Of a DNA stretch of 64,000 nt, positions 8,520 through 18,532 are shown piece after piece. How positions within the stretch are numbered: the stretch's first letter is position 1; each line of letters opens with the position of its first letter. The notes under the pieces were generated by a model. It worked only from the letters and a program-made list of their open reading frames with translations, was not told the origin of the DNA and did no database searches. The translations under genes and the position numbers were made by a program. Origin of the DNA: RPQJ01 sp963793675 (GTDB lineage: Bacteria; Pseudomonadota; Gammaproteobacteria; Steroidobacterales; Steroidobacteraceae); contig CAWCBA010000002.1 of NCBI GenBank assembly GCA_963793675.1, positions 992,001 through 1,056,000 of the forward strand, read 5' to 3'.

Positions 8520-10049
8520 ATGAACGCACTCGGCAAGACCCGCCAGAGTTCCGGCTACAACATGACGCTCGGCCGCCTGCTCGAGGGCCTCGACGTGGCC
8601 GCGCCGCATGGCCTGCAGGTCACGGATCTCGTGCAGGACAGCCGGGCCGCGACCCCGGGCTGCGTGTTCCTGGCGTGCCCTGGACGCACGACGCACGGCC
8701 TGGTGCATGCCGCAGCCGCCGTCGAGCGCGGTGCGGTTGCAGTGCTGTGGGAGCCGGGTGCGGACCTCGAGCCGCCGGCGCTGCCCGAGCGCGTCGCTGC
8801 AATCGCCATCCCGCACCTGGGCCGTCACGCCGGCGAACTCGCGGATCGATTCTTCCGTCGACCATCGGCCGACCTGCGCGTCGCCGGCATCACCGGCACG
8901 AATGGCAAGACCACGACCGCCTTCCTGCTGGCGCAGGCGTCGGACTTCCTCGGCCGTCGCGGCTGGTACGTCGGCACGCTCGGTCACGGCCATCCCGCCA
9001 ACGTGCATGAAGCGGGGCTGACCACGCCCGATGCCGTCACCGTGCAGCGTCGTCTCGCCGAGGCGCGCGACGCAGGCGCATCGACGCTCAGCCTCGAAGT
9101 GTCGTCGCACGCACTCGACCAGGAGCGCGTCGCGGGCGTGCGGTTCGACACCGCCGTCTTCACCAACCTGACGCGCGACCATCTCGATTACCACGGCACG
9201 CTCGAGGCCTACGGTGCCGCCAAGGCGCGGCTGTTCCACACGCACGGCCTGCGTTGCGCCGTGATCAACGTGCGTGACGCCTTCGGCCGCGCACTCGTCG
9301 AGCGACTCGACCCGGCGCTGGAGAAGATCGTCTACACGACGGCCAACGACGTGTGGGCCGAGCGTGGAACCGGCTGGATTCGGGTGTCCGAACTGCGGGC
9401 GACGTCGGCTGGACTCACGATCAACGTCGAAACCAGCTGGGGCACGGGACTCCTGCGTTCGCGCCTGGTGGGCGAGTTCAATGCGGAGAACCTGCTCGCC
9501 GTGCTCGGCGTGCTGCTCGGCTGGAACGTGCCGCTGCAGAAGGCGCTGGCCGCGCTCGCGCTGTGCATCGCGCCACCTGGCCGCATGGAGTCCTTCGGCG
9601 GCGGCGCGCAACCGCTGGTCCTGGTCGATTACGCGCACTCACCCGACGCGCTCGCAAAAGTGCTCGACGCGGCCCGCGCCCACGCGCGTGGCCGGTTGAT
9701 CTGCGTGTTCGGCTGCGGCGGCGACCGCGATCCCGGCAAGCGTCCGCTGATGGGGGGCATCGCCGAGGCCGGCGCTGACGTCGCGATCGTCACCGACGAC
9801 AATCCGCGCACCGAGGATTCGGGCGCGATCATCGCGCAGATTGTTGCCGGAATGCGTGACGCCGCGGCGGCTTACGTCGTTCCCGATCGTGCCGAAGCCA
9901 TCCGCCAGGCCATCGCCGAGGCCGACGCCGGCGACGTCGTGGTCATCGCCGGCAAGGGCCACGAGGACTACCAGATCATCGGCACCGAGACGCGCGCGTT
10001 CAGCGACCGCGAGACGGTGCAGTCCTGCCTGTCGGAGGGTGCGGCATGA
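8520..10049 (+). CDS. murE: UDP-MurNAc-L-Ala-D-Glu:meso-DAP ligase MurE
   Basis: This is a 509-residue ATP-dependent Mur ligase that adds the third amino acid of the peptidoglycan stem peptide. It contains the P-loop GITGTNGKTTTAF (about residue 125), central-domain motifs (SLEVSSHALDQ, NLTRDHLDYHG), and DDNPRTED, whose DNPR motif is associated with meso-diaminopimelate rather than lysine specificity. ATG 8520 is 8 nt after the ftsI stop; a later internal ATG (MTLGRLLEG) is also possible. It overlaps murF by 4 nt. Confidence 0.95.
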   Translation: MNALGKTRQSSGYNMTLGRLLEGLDVAAPHGLQVTDLVQDSRAATPGCVFLACPGRTTHGLVHAAAAVERGAVAVLWEPGADLEPPALPERVAAIAIPHLGRHAGELADRFFRRPSADLRVAGITGTNGKTTTAFLLAQASDFLGRRGWYVGTLGHGHPANVHEAGLTTPDAVTVQRRLAEARDAGASTLSLEVSSHALDQERVAGVRFDTAVFTNLTRDHLDYHGTLEAYGAAKARLFHTHGLRCAVINVRDAFGRALVERLDPALEKIVYTTANDVWAERGTGWIRVSELRATSAGLTINVETSWGTGLLRSRLVGEFNAENLLAVLGVLLGWNVPLQKALAALALCIAPPGRMESFGGGAQPLVLVDYAHSPDALAKVLDAARAHARGRLICVFGCGGDRDPGKRPLMGGIAEAGADVAIVTDDNPRTEDSGAIIAQIVAGMRDAAAAYVVPDRAEAIRQAIAEADAGDVVVIAGKGHEDYQIIGTETRAFSDRETVQSCLSEGAA

Positions 10050-11428
10050 TCGGCCGTGACCTCGCGACCTTCGCCAGGGTGAGCGGCGGCGTCCTGCACG
10101 GCGCCAATGCCGAGTTCGCGCGCGTCATCAGCGACAGCCGCGCGCTGGAGCAGGGCGCGCTGTTCGTCGCGCTGAAGGGTGAACGCTTCGACGGCCACGA
10201 CTTCGTGGCCGATGCCGCGAAGCTCGGCGCTGCCGGCGCGATCGTCAGCCGGCCGATCGATTGCCCGCTGCCCCAGGTCGTCGTGTCCGACACGCTGGCC
10301 GGCCTGTCCGCGTTCGCGAATGCCTGGCGCCGCTCGTTCGCCGGCGTCGTGGTCGGCATCACGGGCAGCAACGGCAAGACGACGGTCAAGGAAATGACCG
10401 GCGCGATCCTCGCCGAGCTCGGCCCTTGTCTCGTCACGCAGGGCAATCTCAATAATCACATCGGCGTGCCGCTCACGCTCTGCCGGCTCGAGGACGCACA
10501 ACGCTGCGCCGTCATCGAGATGGGGGCGAACCACCAGCGCGAGATCGCGCACCTGGCTGCGATCGCCGAGCCGACGGTCGGTCTCGTGATCAATGCCGGC
10601 CAGGCTCACCTGGAAGGATTCGGCGGCATCGAGGGCGTCGCCAGGGGCAAGGGCGAGCTGTTCGAAGCCCTCGGGCCGGAGGGCACGGCGGTGATCAACG
10701 CCGACGATCGCTTTGCCACGTTCTGGCAGGGCCTCGCGCGCCGCGCGGGCCGCATGATCACGTTCGGCCTGCGTGAGCGCGCGGACGTCTCGGCTCGGGA
10801 CGTCCGCAGTCACCTCGGGTCCGCGGGATTCGTGACGACGTTCGAGCTGGTCACGACCTCCGGCACGCGACCCATCGCACTGGGTCTCGCCGGCGAACAC
10901 AACGTCATGAACGCGCTTGCTGCGACGGCGGCTGCGATGGCGGCCGGTGCAGGGCTCGACGCCGTGCAGCGTGGCCTGCAATCGATGCGGCCGGTCTCGG
11001 GACGGCTCGAAGTCAAGCAGGCGCTGCGGGGCGCACGCCTGATCGACGACGCATACAACGCCAATCCCGGGTCGCTGCGTGTCGGCCTGCGAGCGTTGGC
11101 CGGCGTGCCGGGCGAGCGCTGGCTCGTCCTCGGCGAGATGGCCGAACTGGGCGAGGAAGGTACGCAGCTCCACGCGGAGATGGGCGCACTCGCGCGCGAG
11201 TGCGGCGTTACCCGGCTGCTCGCCGTCGGCGCGGGTTCGCAGCCGGCCGTGGAATCGTTCGGTCCCGGCGCCTCCTGGCATGCGAGCACCGACGCCCTGT
11301 TGTCCGCGCTGCTGCCCGAACTGCACGCAGGACTCACGATCTACGTGAAGGGTTCGCGCGTAAATCGACTCGAGCGCGTGACTGCAGCCCTGGCGCCGGG
11401 TGACGCGGCGCAGGCGGGGGGGCACTAG
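10046..11428 (+). CDS. murF: UDP-MurNAc-tripeptide-D-Ala-D-Ala ligase MurF
   Basis: This is a 460-residue Mur ligase that attaches the D-Ala-D-Ala dipeptide to UDP-MurNAc-tripeptide. Visible features are the N-terminal substrate domain, the P-loop GITGSNGKTTVKEM near residue 110, AVIEMGANHQREI, and the C-terminal YNANPGSLRVGLRAL segment that contacts the substrate. It overlaps murE by ATGA and abuts mraY, whose ATG follows the stop directly. Confidence 0.95.
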   Translation: MIGRDLATFARVSGGVLHGANAEFARVISDSRALEQGALFVALKGERFDGHDFVADAAKLGAAGAIVSRPIDCPLPQVVVSDTLAGLSAFANAWRRSFAGVVVGITGSNGKTTVKEMTGAILAELGPCLVTQGNLNNHIGVPLTLCRLEDAQRCAVIEMGANHQREIAHLAAIAEPTVGLVINAGQAHLEGFGGIEGVARGKGELFEALGPEGTAVINADDRFATFWQGLARRAGRMITFGLRERADVSARDVRSHLGSAGFVTTFELVTTSGTRPIALGLAGEHNVMNALAATAAAMAAGAGLDAVQRGLQSMRPVSGRLEVKQALRGARLIDDAYNANPGSLRVGLRALAGVPGERWLVLGEMAELGEEGTQLHAEMGALARECGVTRLLAVGAGSQPAVESFGPGASWHASTDALLSALLPELHAGLTIYVKGSRVNRLERVTAALAPGDAAQAGGH

Positions 11429-12512
11429 ATGCTGCGCCACGTCGCCGCCTGGCTCTCCGACTACTACTCGGGCTTCCACGTCTTCCAGTACCTGACCCTG
11501 CGGGCGATTCTCGCGGCACTGACGGCGCTGGCGATCTCGCTGCTGGTCGGCCCACGCATGATCCGCTGGCTTGCCGAGTACCAGGTCGGCCAGCGCGTGC
11601 GGTCGGACGGCCCGCAGACGCACCTGAGCAAGGCAGGCACGCCGACGATGGGCGGTGCGCTGATCCTCGCGGCGATCGTCGCGGCGACGCTGTTGTGGGC
11701 CGATCTCGCCAATCGCTTCGTCTGGGTGGTGCTGCTGGTCACGATCGCCTTCGGCCTGATCGGGTTCTGGGACGATTACCTCAAGCTCGTCGTCGGCAAT
11801 TCGCGCGGGTTGATCGCGCGGTACAAGTACTTCTGGCAGTCGTTCGCAGGCCTCGGCGCCGCGATCGTGCTCTACGTCACCGCGCAGTCGCCCGCCGATA
11901 CGACGCTGTACGTGCCTTTTTTCAAGCACTTCGTCGTCCCGCTTGGCGTTCTTTTCATCCCGCTCACGTACTTCGTGATCGTCGGCTCGAGCAATGCGGT
12001 CAACCTGACCGACGGCCTCGATGGCCTCGCGATCATGCCGTCGGTGCTCGTCGCGGGCGCGCTCGGCGTGTTCGCGTACGCGTCGGGCAACGTCGTGTTC
12101 TGCGAACTACCTCGGCATCCCCTACATCGCCGGCGCAGGCGAGGTGCTCGTGATCTGCTCCGCGATCTTCGGCGCGGGCCTCGGGTTCCTGTGGTTCAAC
12201 ACCTATCCGGCGCAGGTGTTCATGGGTGACATCGGCGCACTGGCGCTCGGCGCGGCGCTCGGCGTCATCGCCGTCGTCGTCCGGCAGGAAATCGTGCTGT
12301 TCATCATGGGCGGCGTCTTCGTCATGGAGACGGTGTCGGTGATCCTGCAGGTGGGGTCGTTCAAGCTCCGCGGCAAGCGCATTTTCAGGATGGCGCCGAT
12401 CCACCACCACTTCGAACTCAAGGGCTGGGCGGAACCGAAGGTCATCGTCCGCTTCTGGATCATCACCGTGATCCTCGTGCTGCTCGGCCTCGCGACGCTC
12501 AAGCTCCGATGA
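11429..12512 (+). CDS. mraY: Phospho-MurNAc-pentapeptide transferase MraY (frameshifted)
   Basis: This is a polytopic membrane enzyme that makes lipid I by moving phospho-MurNAc-pentapeptide onto undecaprenyl phosphate. It has about ten hydrophobic segments. The metal-binding acidic motifs are visible (FWDDYLKL; NLTDGLDGLAI), as are the C-terminal GFLWFNTYPAQVFMGD and MAPIHHHFELKGW signatures. One extra base near 12100-12106 (after V-V-F) shifts the frame; the next frame continues N-Y-L-G-I-P-Y and ends at 12512, for about 360 residues in total, the family length. It is an essential gene, so a sequence error is likely. It overlaps murD by 4 nt. Confidence 0.92.
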
Positions 12513-13864
12513 CCGCGACGCTCCACACACTGGCTCCGCCTGCCGCCGGTACCCGCGCCCTGGTGCTGGGACTCGGTCGCACCGGGCTCTCGGCTGCGCG
12601 CTACCTCGACCGCAAGGGGCTCTCGGTGCGGGTCGCGGACACGCGCGCGAATCCGCCGGGCCTCGATGCGCTGCGTGAGAAGGTCCCGGCCGCCGAACTG
12701 CGGACGGGTGCGTTCGACTCGTCGCTGCTCGACGGTGTCGCGCATGTGGTGATCTCGCCAGGCCTGTCGCTGCAGGAGCCGGTCGTGCGCGAAGCGCTCG
12801 AGCGGGGGCTGCCGGTGGTGGGCGACATCGAACTCTTCGCGCGTGAGGCGCGGGCGCCGACGGCCGCGGTGACCGGTACCAACGGCAAGAGCACGGTGAC
12901 GACCCTGGTGGCGGAGTTCGCCAGCGCCGGTGGCCGGCGCGCACTGGCGGGCGGAAATCTCGGCGAGCCGGCGCTCGACCTGCTCGAGCGCCCCACGCCC
13001 GATCTCTACGTGCTCGAACTGTCGAGCTTCCAGCTCGAAACGACGCACTCGCTGCGCACCGTGACGGCGACCGTGCTGAACGTCACGCCCGATCACATGG
13101 ATCGGTACGCGAGTCTCGAAGCGTATGGCGCGGCGAAGGCCCGCATCTTCGACGGCTGCGACGTGGCGGTGATCAACGCCGACGACCCGCTGGTGCACGG
13201 CATGCCGCGCCCGGGCCAGTCCGTGCTGTCGTTCAGTCTCGAGTCGCGCGACGCCGACTACACGGTCGAGCGCCTGCCCGCGCCGATGATCGTGCGACGC
13301 GGGGAACCGTTGCTGCCGCTCGCCGCGATGCGGCTGCAGGGACTGCACAATGCGGCGAACGCGATGGCTGCGCTGGCGATGGCCGAAGTCCTCGAGCTGC
13401 CGCTCGCCCCGGTGCTCGATGCGCTCTGCGCGTTTGCCGGCTTGCCGCACCGCTCGCAGTGGGTCGCTGATGTCGGCGGTGTGCGCTACGTGAACGACTC
13501 GAAGGGCACCAACGTCGGTGCGACGCTCGCCGCCGTGCAAGGCATGGACGGCCCGCTCGTCGTCATCGCCGGCGGCGATGGCAAGAACCAGGATTTCTCC
13601 GCGCTGCGCGCCGCGTTCCGCGGCAAGGTCCGCCACGTCGTGCTGATCGGTCGCGATGCGCCGGCGCTCGCTGCCACGCTGGCCGACGTCTGCGCCACGG
13701 AGCGCGCCTGCGACATGCGGGCGGCCGTGCGTGCCGCGCAAGCCGTCGCGCAGCCGGGCGACACCGTGCTGCTCTCACCGGCTTGCGCCAGCCTCGACAT
13801 GTTCCGTGACTACACCCATCGCGGCGATGAGTTCGCCGCCGCCGTCAGGAGTCTCGCTGCATGA
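12509..13864 (+). CDS. murD: UDP-MurNAc-L-alanine:D-glutamate ligase MurD
   Basis: This is a 451-residue Mur ligase that adds D-Glu to UDP-MurNAc-L-Ala. Motifs in order are a Rossmann-like N-terminal domain (LVLGLGRTGLSAARYL), the P-loop AVTGTNGKSTVTTL (about residue 121), LELSSFQLETT, NVTPDHMDRY and the C-terminal NDSKGTNVGAT and LLSPACASLDMF blocks. The start overlaps the mraY stop and the end overlaps ftsW, consistent with one transcript. Confidence 0.95.
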   Translation: MTATLHTLAPPAAGTRALVLGLGRTGLSAARYLDRKGLSVRVADTRANPPGLDALREKVPAAELRTGAFDSSLLDGVAHVVISPGLSLQEPVVREALERGLPVVGDIELFAREARAPTAAVTGTNGKSTVTTLVAEFASAGGRRALAGGNLGEPALDLLERPTPDLYVLELSSFQLETTHSLRTVTATVLNVTPDHMDRYASLEAYGAAKARIFDGCDVAVINADDPLVHGMPRPGQSVLSFSLESRDADYTVERLPAPMIVRRGEPLLPLAAMRLQGLHNAANAMAALAMAEVLELPLAPVLDALCAFAGLPHRSQWVADVGGVRYVNDSKGTNVGATLAAVQGMDGPLVVIAGGDGKNQDFSALRAAFRGKVRHVVLIGRDAPALAATLADVCATERACDMRAAVRAAQAVAQPGDTVLLSPACASLDMFRDYTHRGDEFAAAVRSLAA

Positions 13865-15057
13865 GCGCGCCCGCTTCCACCGTCAGCAGTTACGCGCGTT
13901 CGAGTGGCCAGCCGCGCCGCCTGGTGCTGGACCCGTGGGTCATCGGCACCGTGTCCGCTCTGCTGCTGATCGGCCTCATCATGGTGGCGTCGGCGTCGAT
14001 CGGCATCTCCGAGAAGGAGACGGGCGCGGCGTTCCATTACTTCACGCGCCAGCTGGTCTACGTGGCGCTGGGGCTCGCGGCCGGCTGCATCGGGCTGGCC
14101 GTGCCGACGCGCATCTGGGACGAGTATTCGCAGTACCTGCTGGGTGCCGCATTCCTGCTGCTCGTGCTCGTGCTGGTGCCGGGAATCGGCGCCGAAGTGA
14201 ACGGCTCGCGGCGCTGGGTGCGTCTCGGCTTCATGAATTTCCAGGTGTCGGAAGCAACGCGCGTGCTGCTGCTGATGTACGTCGCGAGTTACGCCGTGCG
14301 CCGCTCGGACGAACTGCGCAGCGACTTCAAGGCGTTCATGGTGCCAGTCGGCGTGCTCGGGGCCGCCGCGGTGCTGCTGCTGTGCGAGCCGGACTTTGGC
14401 GCGGCCACGGTGCTGTTCGCCACGGGCCTTGGCGTGCTGTTCCTCGCCGGCGCGCGCATCGTCCACCTGGCTGCGCCGATCGTGGTCGGTTCCATCGGCC
14501 TTGCGTTGCTCGCAGTCGTATCGCCTTACCGGCTGCGCCGGCTGACGGGTTTCCTCGACCCATGGGGCGACCCGTTCGACAGCGGCTTCCAGCTGGTGCA
14601 GTCGTTGATCGCGATCGGCCGCGGCGAGTGGTTCGGTGTCGGTCTCGGCGCGAGCGTGCAGAAGCTGTTTTACCTGCCCGAAGCCCACACGGACTTCGTC
14701 TTCGCCGTGCTGGCGGAGGAGTTCGGGTTCCTGGGCGTCACGGTCGTCGTCGCCCTGTTTGCCTTGCTGGTAACCCGCGCGCTCCTGATTTCGCGCGAGG
14801 CGGCACAGGCCGGCCAGGCGTTCCAGTCGTACGTGGCTGCGGCCATCGGCATCTGGCTGGGCCTGCAGGCATTCGTGAACATCGGCGTGAACATGGGGCT
14901 GTTGCCGACCAAGGGCCTCACGCTGCCACTGTTGTCCTACGGCGGCAGCAGCATGCTCGTGACGCTCGGCTGGATCGGCGTGCTGCTGCGGATCCACCAC
15001 GACACGCGGGCCACCGGACGCGTGCGTGTCGCACCGCGCGAGGCCCGTCGCAGATGA
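13861..15057 (+). CDS. ftsW: Septal peptidoglycan glycosyltransferase FtsW
   Basis: This is a 398-residue SEDS-family polytopic membrane protein that polymerises lipid II at the septum together with FtsI. About ten hydrophobic helices are evident, the first at about residues 25-45. The SEDS signature appears near the C-terminus (NIGVNMGLLPTKGLTLPLLS followed by YGGSSM), and NGSRRWVRLG and FSTGLGVLFL-like segments occur earlier. The ATG overlaps murD and the stop overlaps murG, the standard dcw order. Confidence 0.95.
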   Translation: MSAPASTVSSYARSSGQPRRLVLDPWVIGTVSALLLIGLIMVASASIGISEKETGAAFHYFTRQLVYVALGLAAGCIGLAVPTRIWDEYSQYLLGAAFLLLVLVLVPGIGAEVNGSRRWVRLGFMNFQVSEATRVLLLMYVASYAVRRSDELRSDFKAFMVPVGVLGAAAVLLLCEPDFGAATVLFATGLGVLFLAGARIVHLAAPIVVGSIGLALLAVVSPYRLRRLTGFLDPWGDPFDSGFQLVQSLIAIGRGEWFGVGLGASVQKLFYLPEAHTDFVFAVLAEEFGFLGVTVVVALFALLVTRALLISREAAQAGQAFQSYVAAAIGIWLGLQAFVNIGVNMGLLPTKGLTLPLLSYGGSSMLVTLGWIGVLLRIHHDTRATGRVRVAPREARRR

Positions 15058-16145
15058 CGCGCAAGGTCGCACTGGTCATGGCGGGCGGCACGGGCGGACA
15101 CGTCTTCCCGGCGCTTGCGACTGCGCGCGTGCTGCAGCGCCGCGGCTACGACATCGTATGGCTCGGCACGCAGAAAGGCATCGAAGCGCGCCTGGTGCCG
15201 GCCGCGGGCATCCCGGTCGAGTGGCTGAGCGTGAGCGGACTCCGTGGCAAGGGCGTAATGACGCTGCTTGCGGCCCCGTTCCGCCTGCTGATCGCGATCG
15301 GCCAGGCGATGCGCGCGATCCGCAAGCATCAGCCCGGGGTCGTGCTCGGCGCGGGCGGCTTTGCGTCCGGCCCCGGCGGCATCGCGGCCTGGTTGCTCGG
15401 CCGGCCCCTGGTCGTGCATGAACAGAACGCCGTCGCGGGCCTCACCAATCGCGTGCTCGCGCGCCTCGCGAAGCGCGTGCTCGAAGGATTCCCGAACAGC
15501 TTTGGCAGCGGCGTGCAGGCCGAGCGCGTCGGCAACCCGGTGCGCCCGGAGATCGTCGCCATTGCCCCACCCGAGCGACGCTACGCCGGTCGCGAAGGCG
15601 CGGCGCGCCTGCTCGTGTTTGGCGGCAGCCAGGGCGCCGCGCGCCTGAACGCCGTACTGCCGGCCGCTATCGGCGAACTGCCGGCGGCGCTGCGGCCCGC
15701 AGTGCTGCACCAGACCGGCCAGCACAATTTCGAAGAAACCCGGCAGGCGTATCGCTCGCGCGGTATCGAGGCCGACGTGCGGCCATTCATCGACGATATG
15801 GCGAGCGCCTACGGCTGGGCCGACCTTGCCGTGTGTCGCTCCGGTGCGCTGACAGTGGCCGAACTCGCGGCGGCCGGCGTGCCCGCCATCCTCGTGCCGT
15901 TTCCCGCCGCCGTCGACGACCACCAGACGCGCAACGCACAGTACGCCGTGCAGGCAGGCGCGGCGAAGCTCCTGCCCGAAGACGAGCTGACCCCGATTTC
16001 GCTCGCCGCGCTGTTGCGTACGCTGCTCGAGGCAGGACGCCCGCTGCTTGCCCGCATGGCAGCGGCGGCACGCGCGAGCGCCATCGTCGATGCGGACGAG
16101 CGACTGGCCGACGCTTGCGTGCAGGCGGCAGGGGAGGCGGCATGA
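15054..16145 (+). CDS. murG: UDP-GlcNAc:lipid I GlcNAc transferase MurG
   Basis: This is a 363-residue GT28 glycosyltransferase that converts lipid I to lipid II on the inner face of the membrane. The N-terminal VMAGGTGGHVFPALA glycine-rich loop, GGFASGPGGIAAWL, HEQNAVAGLTNRVLA and the nucleotide-binding GGSQGAARLN are diagnostic, with CRSGALTVAELAAAGVPAI near the end. It starts within the last codons of ftsW and overlaps murC by 4 nt. Confidence 0.95.
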   Translation: MTRKVALVMAGGTGGHVFPALATARVLQRRGYDIVWLGTQKGIEARLVPAAGIPVEWLSVSGLRGKGVMTLLAAPFRLLIAIGQAMRAIRKHQPGVVLGAGGFASGPGGIAAWLLGRPLVVHEQNAVAGLTNRVLARLAKRVLEGFPNSFGSGVQAERVGNPVRPEIVAIAPPERRYAGREGAARLLVFGGSQGAARLNAVLPAAIGELPAALRPAVLHQTGQHNFEETRQAYRSRGIEADVRPFIDDMASAYGWADLAVCRSGALTVAELAAAGVPAILVPFPAAVDDHQTRNAQYAVQAGAAKLLPEDELTPISLAALLRTLLEAGRPLLARMAAAARASAIVDADERLADACVQAAGEAA

Positions 16146-17569
16146 AGGACCGCATGCGCCGGATTCACACCATCCACTTCGTCGGCATCGGCGGCAGCGG
16201 CATGTCCGGCATCGCTGAGGTGCTGCTGAACCTCGGCTACGCGGTGCAGGGCTCCGATCTGAAGCGCGGCGAGTCCACCGAGCACCTGCAACGGCTCGGC
16301 GCGCGCGTGTTGATCGGCCACCGCGAGGAGAACATCGACGGCGCTGACGTGGTCGTAATCTCGAGTGCGATCGACGCCGAGAACCCTGAAGTGTCTTGTG
16401 CGCTGTCCAGGCGCATCCCGGTGGTGAAGCGTGCCGAGATGCTCGGCGAACTGATGCGCTTCCGGTATTCCATCGCCGTGGCCGGCACGCACGGCAAGAC
16501 CACGACGACGAGCCTGATGGCAAGCGTGCTGGCCGAAGGCGGCGCGGATCCCACGTTCGTCATTGGCGGCCGGCTGAAGAGCGCGGCCAGCAATGCCCGA
16601 CTCGGTGCCGGCGAGTTCCTGGTCGCCGAAGCGGACGAGAGCGACGCGTCGTTCACGCACCTGCAGCCGATGATCGCGATCGTGACCAACGTCGACGCCG
16701 ATCACCTCGGCACGCACGGCGGCGATTTCGAGAAGCTCAAGCTCAGTTTCGTCGAGTTCCTGCACAACCTGCCGTTCTACGGACTCGCGGTCGTCTGCAA
16801 CGACGATGCGAACGCGCGCGGGCTGATTCCCAGCATCGCGCGGCCTTGCCTGACCTACGGTTTCGACGAATCCGCCGATGTGCGCGCGGTGGACATCGAG
16901 CGACTGGCGGGCCAGTCGAAGTTCACCGTGCTGCGCCCGGGCGCCGCGCCGCCGTTACCGGTCACCTTGAACCTGCCGGGTCGCCACAACGTGCTGAATG
17001 CGCTGGCGGTGATCTCCGTCGCGACCGAGCTTGAAGTCGAGGATGCCGCGATCCAGCGCGCGCTGGCCGGCTTCCAGGGCATCGAACGCCGCCTGCAGTG
17101 GATCGCCGACATCGACACCGGCGCCGGCAAGATAACGATAGTCGACGACTACGGCCATCATCCGACCGAGATCGCAGCCACCGTCGAGGCCGCGCGCCAG
17201 GGCTGGCCGGACCGTCGCATCGTGCTGGTCTTCCAGCCGCACCGCTACACGCGCACACGCGACCTCCTCGACGAATTCGCACAGGTGCTCGCCGATTCGG
17301 AAGCGCTCGTCGTGGCGGAGGTGTACGCGGCGGGCGAAGTCCCGATTCCAGGCGCCGACGGCAAAGCGCTCTGCCGTGCGATCCGGTCGCGCGGTCGCGT
17401 GGAACCCGTGCTGCTCAAGTCGCTCGACGAACTGCCGGACGCACTGGCCGGCATCGTGCGTGAGGGCGACGTAGTGCTGACGATGGGTGCCGGTCACATC
17501 GGCGCCGTTTCCAACGACCTGCCGCGCACCCTGCCGGCCGCAGTCGCGACGCGAGGCCAACGCTCATGA
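16142..17569 (+). CDS. murC: UDP-N-acetylmuramate:L-alanine ligase MurC
   Basis: This is a 475-residue Mur ligase for the first amino acid of the stem peptide. The N-terminal FVGIGGSGMSGIAEVL Rossmann motif, the P-loop AVAGTHGKTTTTS near residue 115, VAEADESDASF, and the C-terminal DDYGHHPTEIAAT and FQPHRYTRTRDL blocks are all MurC-specific. It overlaps murG (ATGA) and ddl (4 nt). The order murG-murC-ddl, without murB between them, is common outside enterobacteria. Confidence 0.95.
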   Translation: MKDRMRRIHTIHFVGIGGSGMSGIAEVLLNLGYAVQGSDLKRGESTEHLQRLGARVLIGHREENIDGADVVVISSAIDAENPEVSCALSRRIPVVKRAEMLGELMRFRYSIAVAGTHGKTTTTSLMASVLAEGGADPTFVIGGRLKSAASNARLGAGEFLVAEADESDASFTHLQPMIAIVTNVDADHLGTHGGDFEKLKLSFVEFLHNLPFYGLAVVCNDDANARGLIPSIARPCLTYGFDESADVRAVDIERLAGQSKFTVLRPGAAPPLPVTLNLPGRHNVLNALAVISVATELEVEDAAIQRALAGFQGIERRLQWIADIDTGAGKITIVDDYGHHPTEIAATVEAARQGWPDRRIVLVFQPHRYTRTRDLLDEFAQVLADSEALVVAEVYAAGEVPIPGADGKALCRAIRSRGRVEPVLLKSLDELPDALAGIVREGDVVLTMGAGHIGAVSNDLPRTLPAAVATRGQRS

Positions 17570-18532
17570 CTTCGCCCTTGCTCATCCAGGATCCCACCCG
17601 GTTCGGTCGCGTCGCCGTGCTGCTCGGCGGCACGTCGTCCGAGCGCGAGGTGTCGCTCGATTCGGGCCGCAACGTGCTCGAAGCGCTGCAACGCCGCGGC
17701 ATCGACGCCGCGGCCGTCGACGGCATTCCCGCACTGGTTGCGGCGCTCACCGCGCCGGGCGGCCGCAAGTTCGATCGCGTCTTCAACATCCTGCACGGCA
17801 ACCGTGGCGGTGGCGAGGACGGCGTGCTGCAGGGGCTGCTCGACGCACTGGGCGTGCCCTACACGGGTTCGGGTGTGCTCGGATCCGCGCTCGCGATGGA
17901 CAAGATCCGCACCAAGCAGGTGTGGCTCGCGCTCGGCCTGCCGACGCCGGCCTACGTGAACCTGCAGCGCGGCGAAGACGTCGTCGCTGCGGCCCGCAAG
18001 CTCGGCCTGCCGGTGATCGTCAAGCCGGCGTGCGAGGGCTCGAGCGTCGGCATCACGCGCTGCTTCAAGGATGCGGACCTTGCTGCGGCCGTCGAACTCG
18101 CGGCGCGTTACCAAGGCTCGTTGCTGGTCGAGCAGCTGATCCAGGGCGAGGAGTACACGGTGGGCGTGCTCGGGCTCGAAGCGCTGCCGTCGATCCGGAT
18201 CGTGCCGGCAGGCGAGTACTACGACTACCACGCGAAGTACGTGGCCGAGGACACGCAGTACCTGTGCCCCGGCATGACGGGTGCCGCTGAGCAGGAACTG
18301 GCTAGGTCTGGCCCTCGCGGCGTTCTTTGCAGTCGGCTGCAGCGGCTGGGGCCGCGTCGATTTCATGCGCGATCGTGCGGGCAAGCCGTGGTTGCTCGAA
18401 GTGAACACCGCGCCCGGCATGACCAGCCATTCACTCGTACCAAAGGCGGCACGCCAGCGCGGCATCGAATTCGACGAACTCGTCTGGCGGGTCCTCGAAA
18501 CGAGCTGTCACGGCCAGGAGGCAGGTCGATGA
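17566..18532 (+). CDS. ddl: D-alanine:D-alanine ligase Ddl (frameshifted)
   Basis: This is an ATP-grasp ligase that makes the D-Ala-D-Ala dipeptide used by MurF. Motifs: VAVLLGGTSSEREVSLDSG at the N-terminus, NILHGNRGGGEDGVLQG, the ATP-binding PVIVKPACEGSSVGI, then VDFMRDRAGKPWLLEVNTAP and GMTSHSLVPKAAR in the C-terminal lobe. One extra base near 18307-18309 breaks the frame; removing it gives QELARLALAAFFAVG and a protein of about 321 residues. Family sequences usually read HGxxGEDG where this reads H-G-N-R-G-G-G-E-D-G. In the uncorrected frame the first half runs in frame into ftsQ, which should not be taken as a fusion. Confidence 0.9.

Noticed and set aside
9968..11929. 653-codon minus-strand frame across murE, murF and mraY
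   Set aside because: Opposite three well-supported Mur-pathway genes; composition dominated by Arg, Asp and His without motifs.
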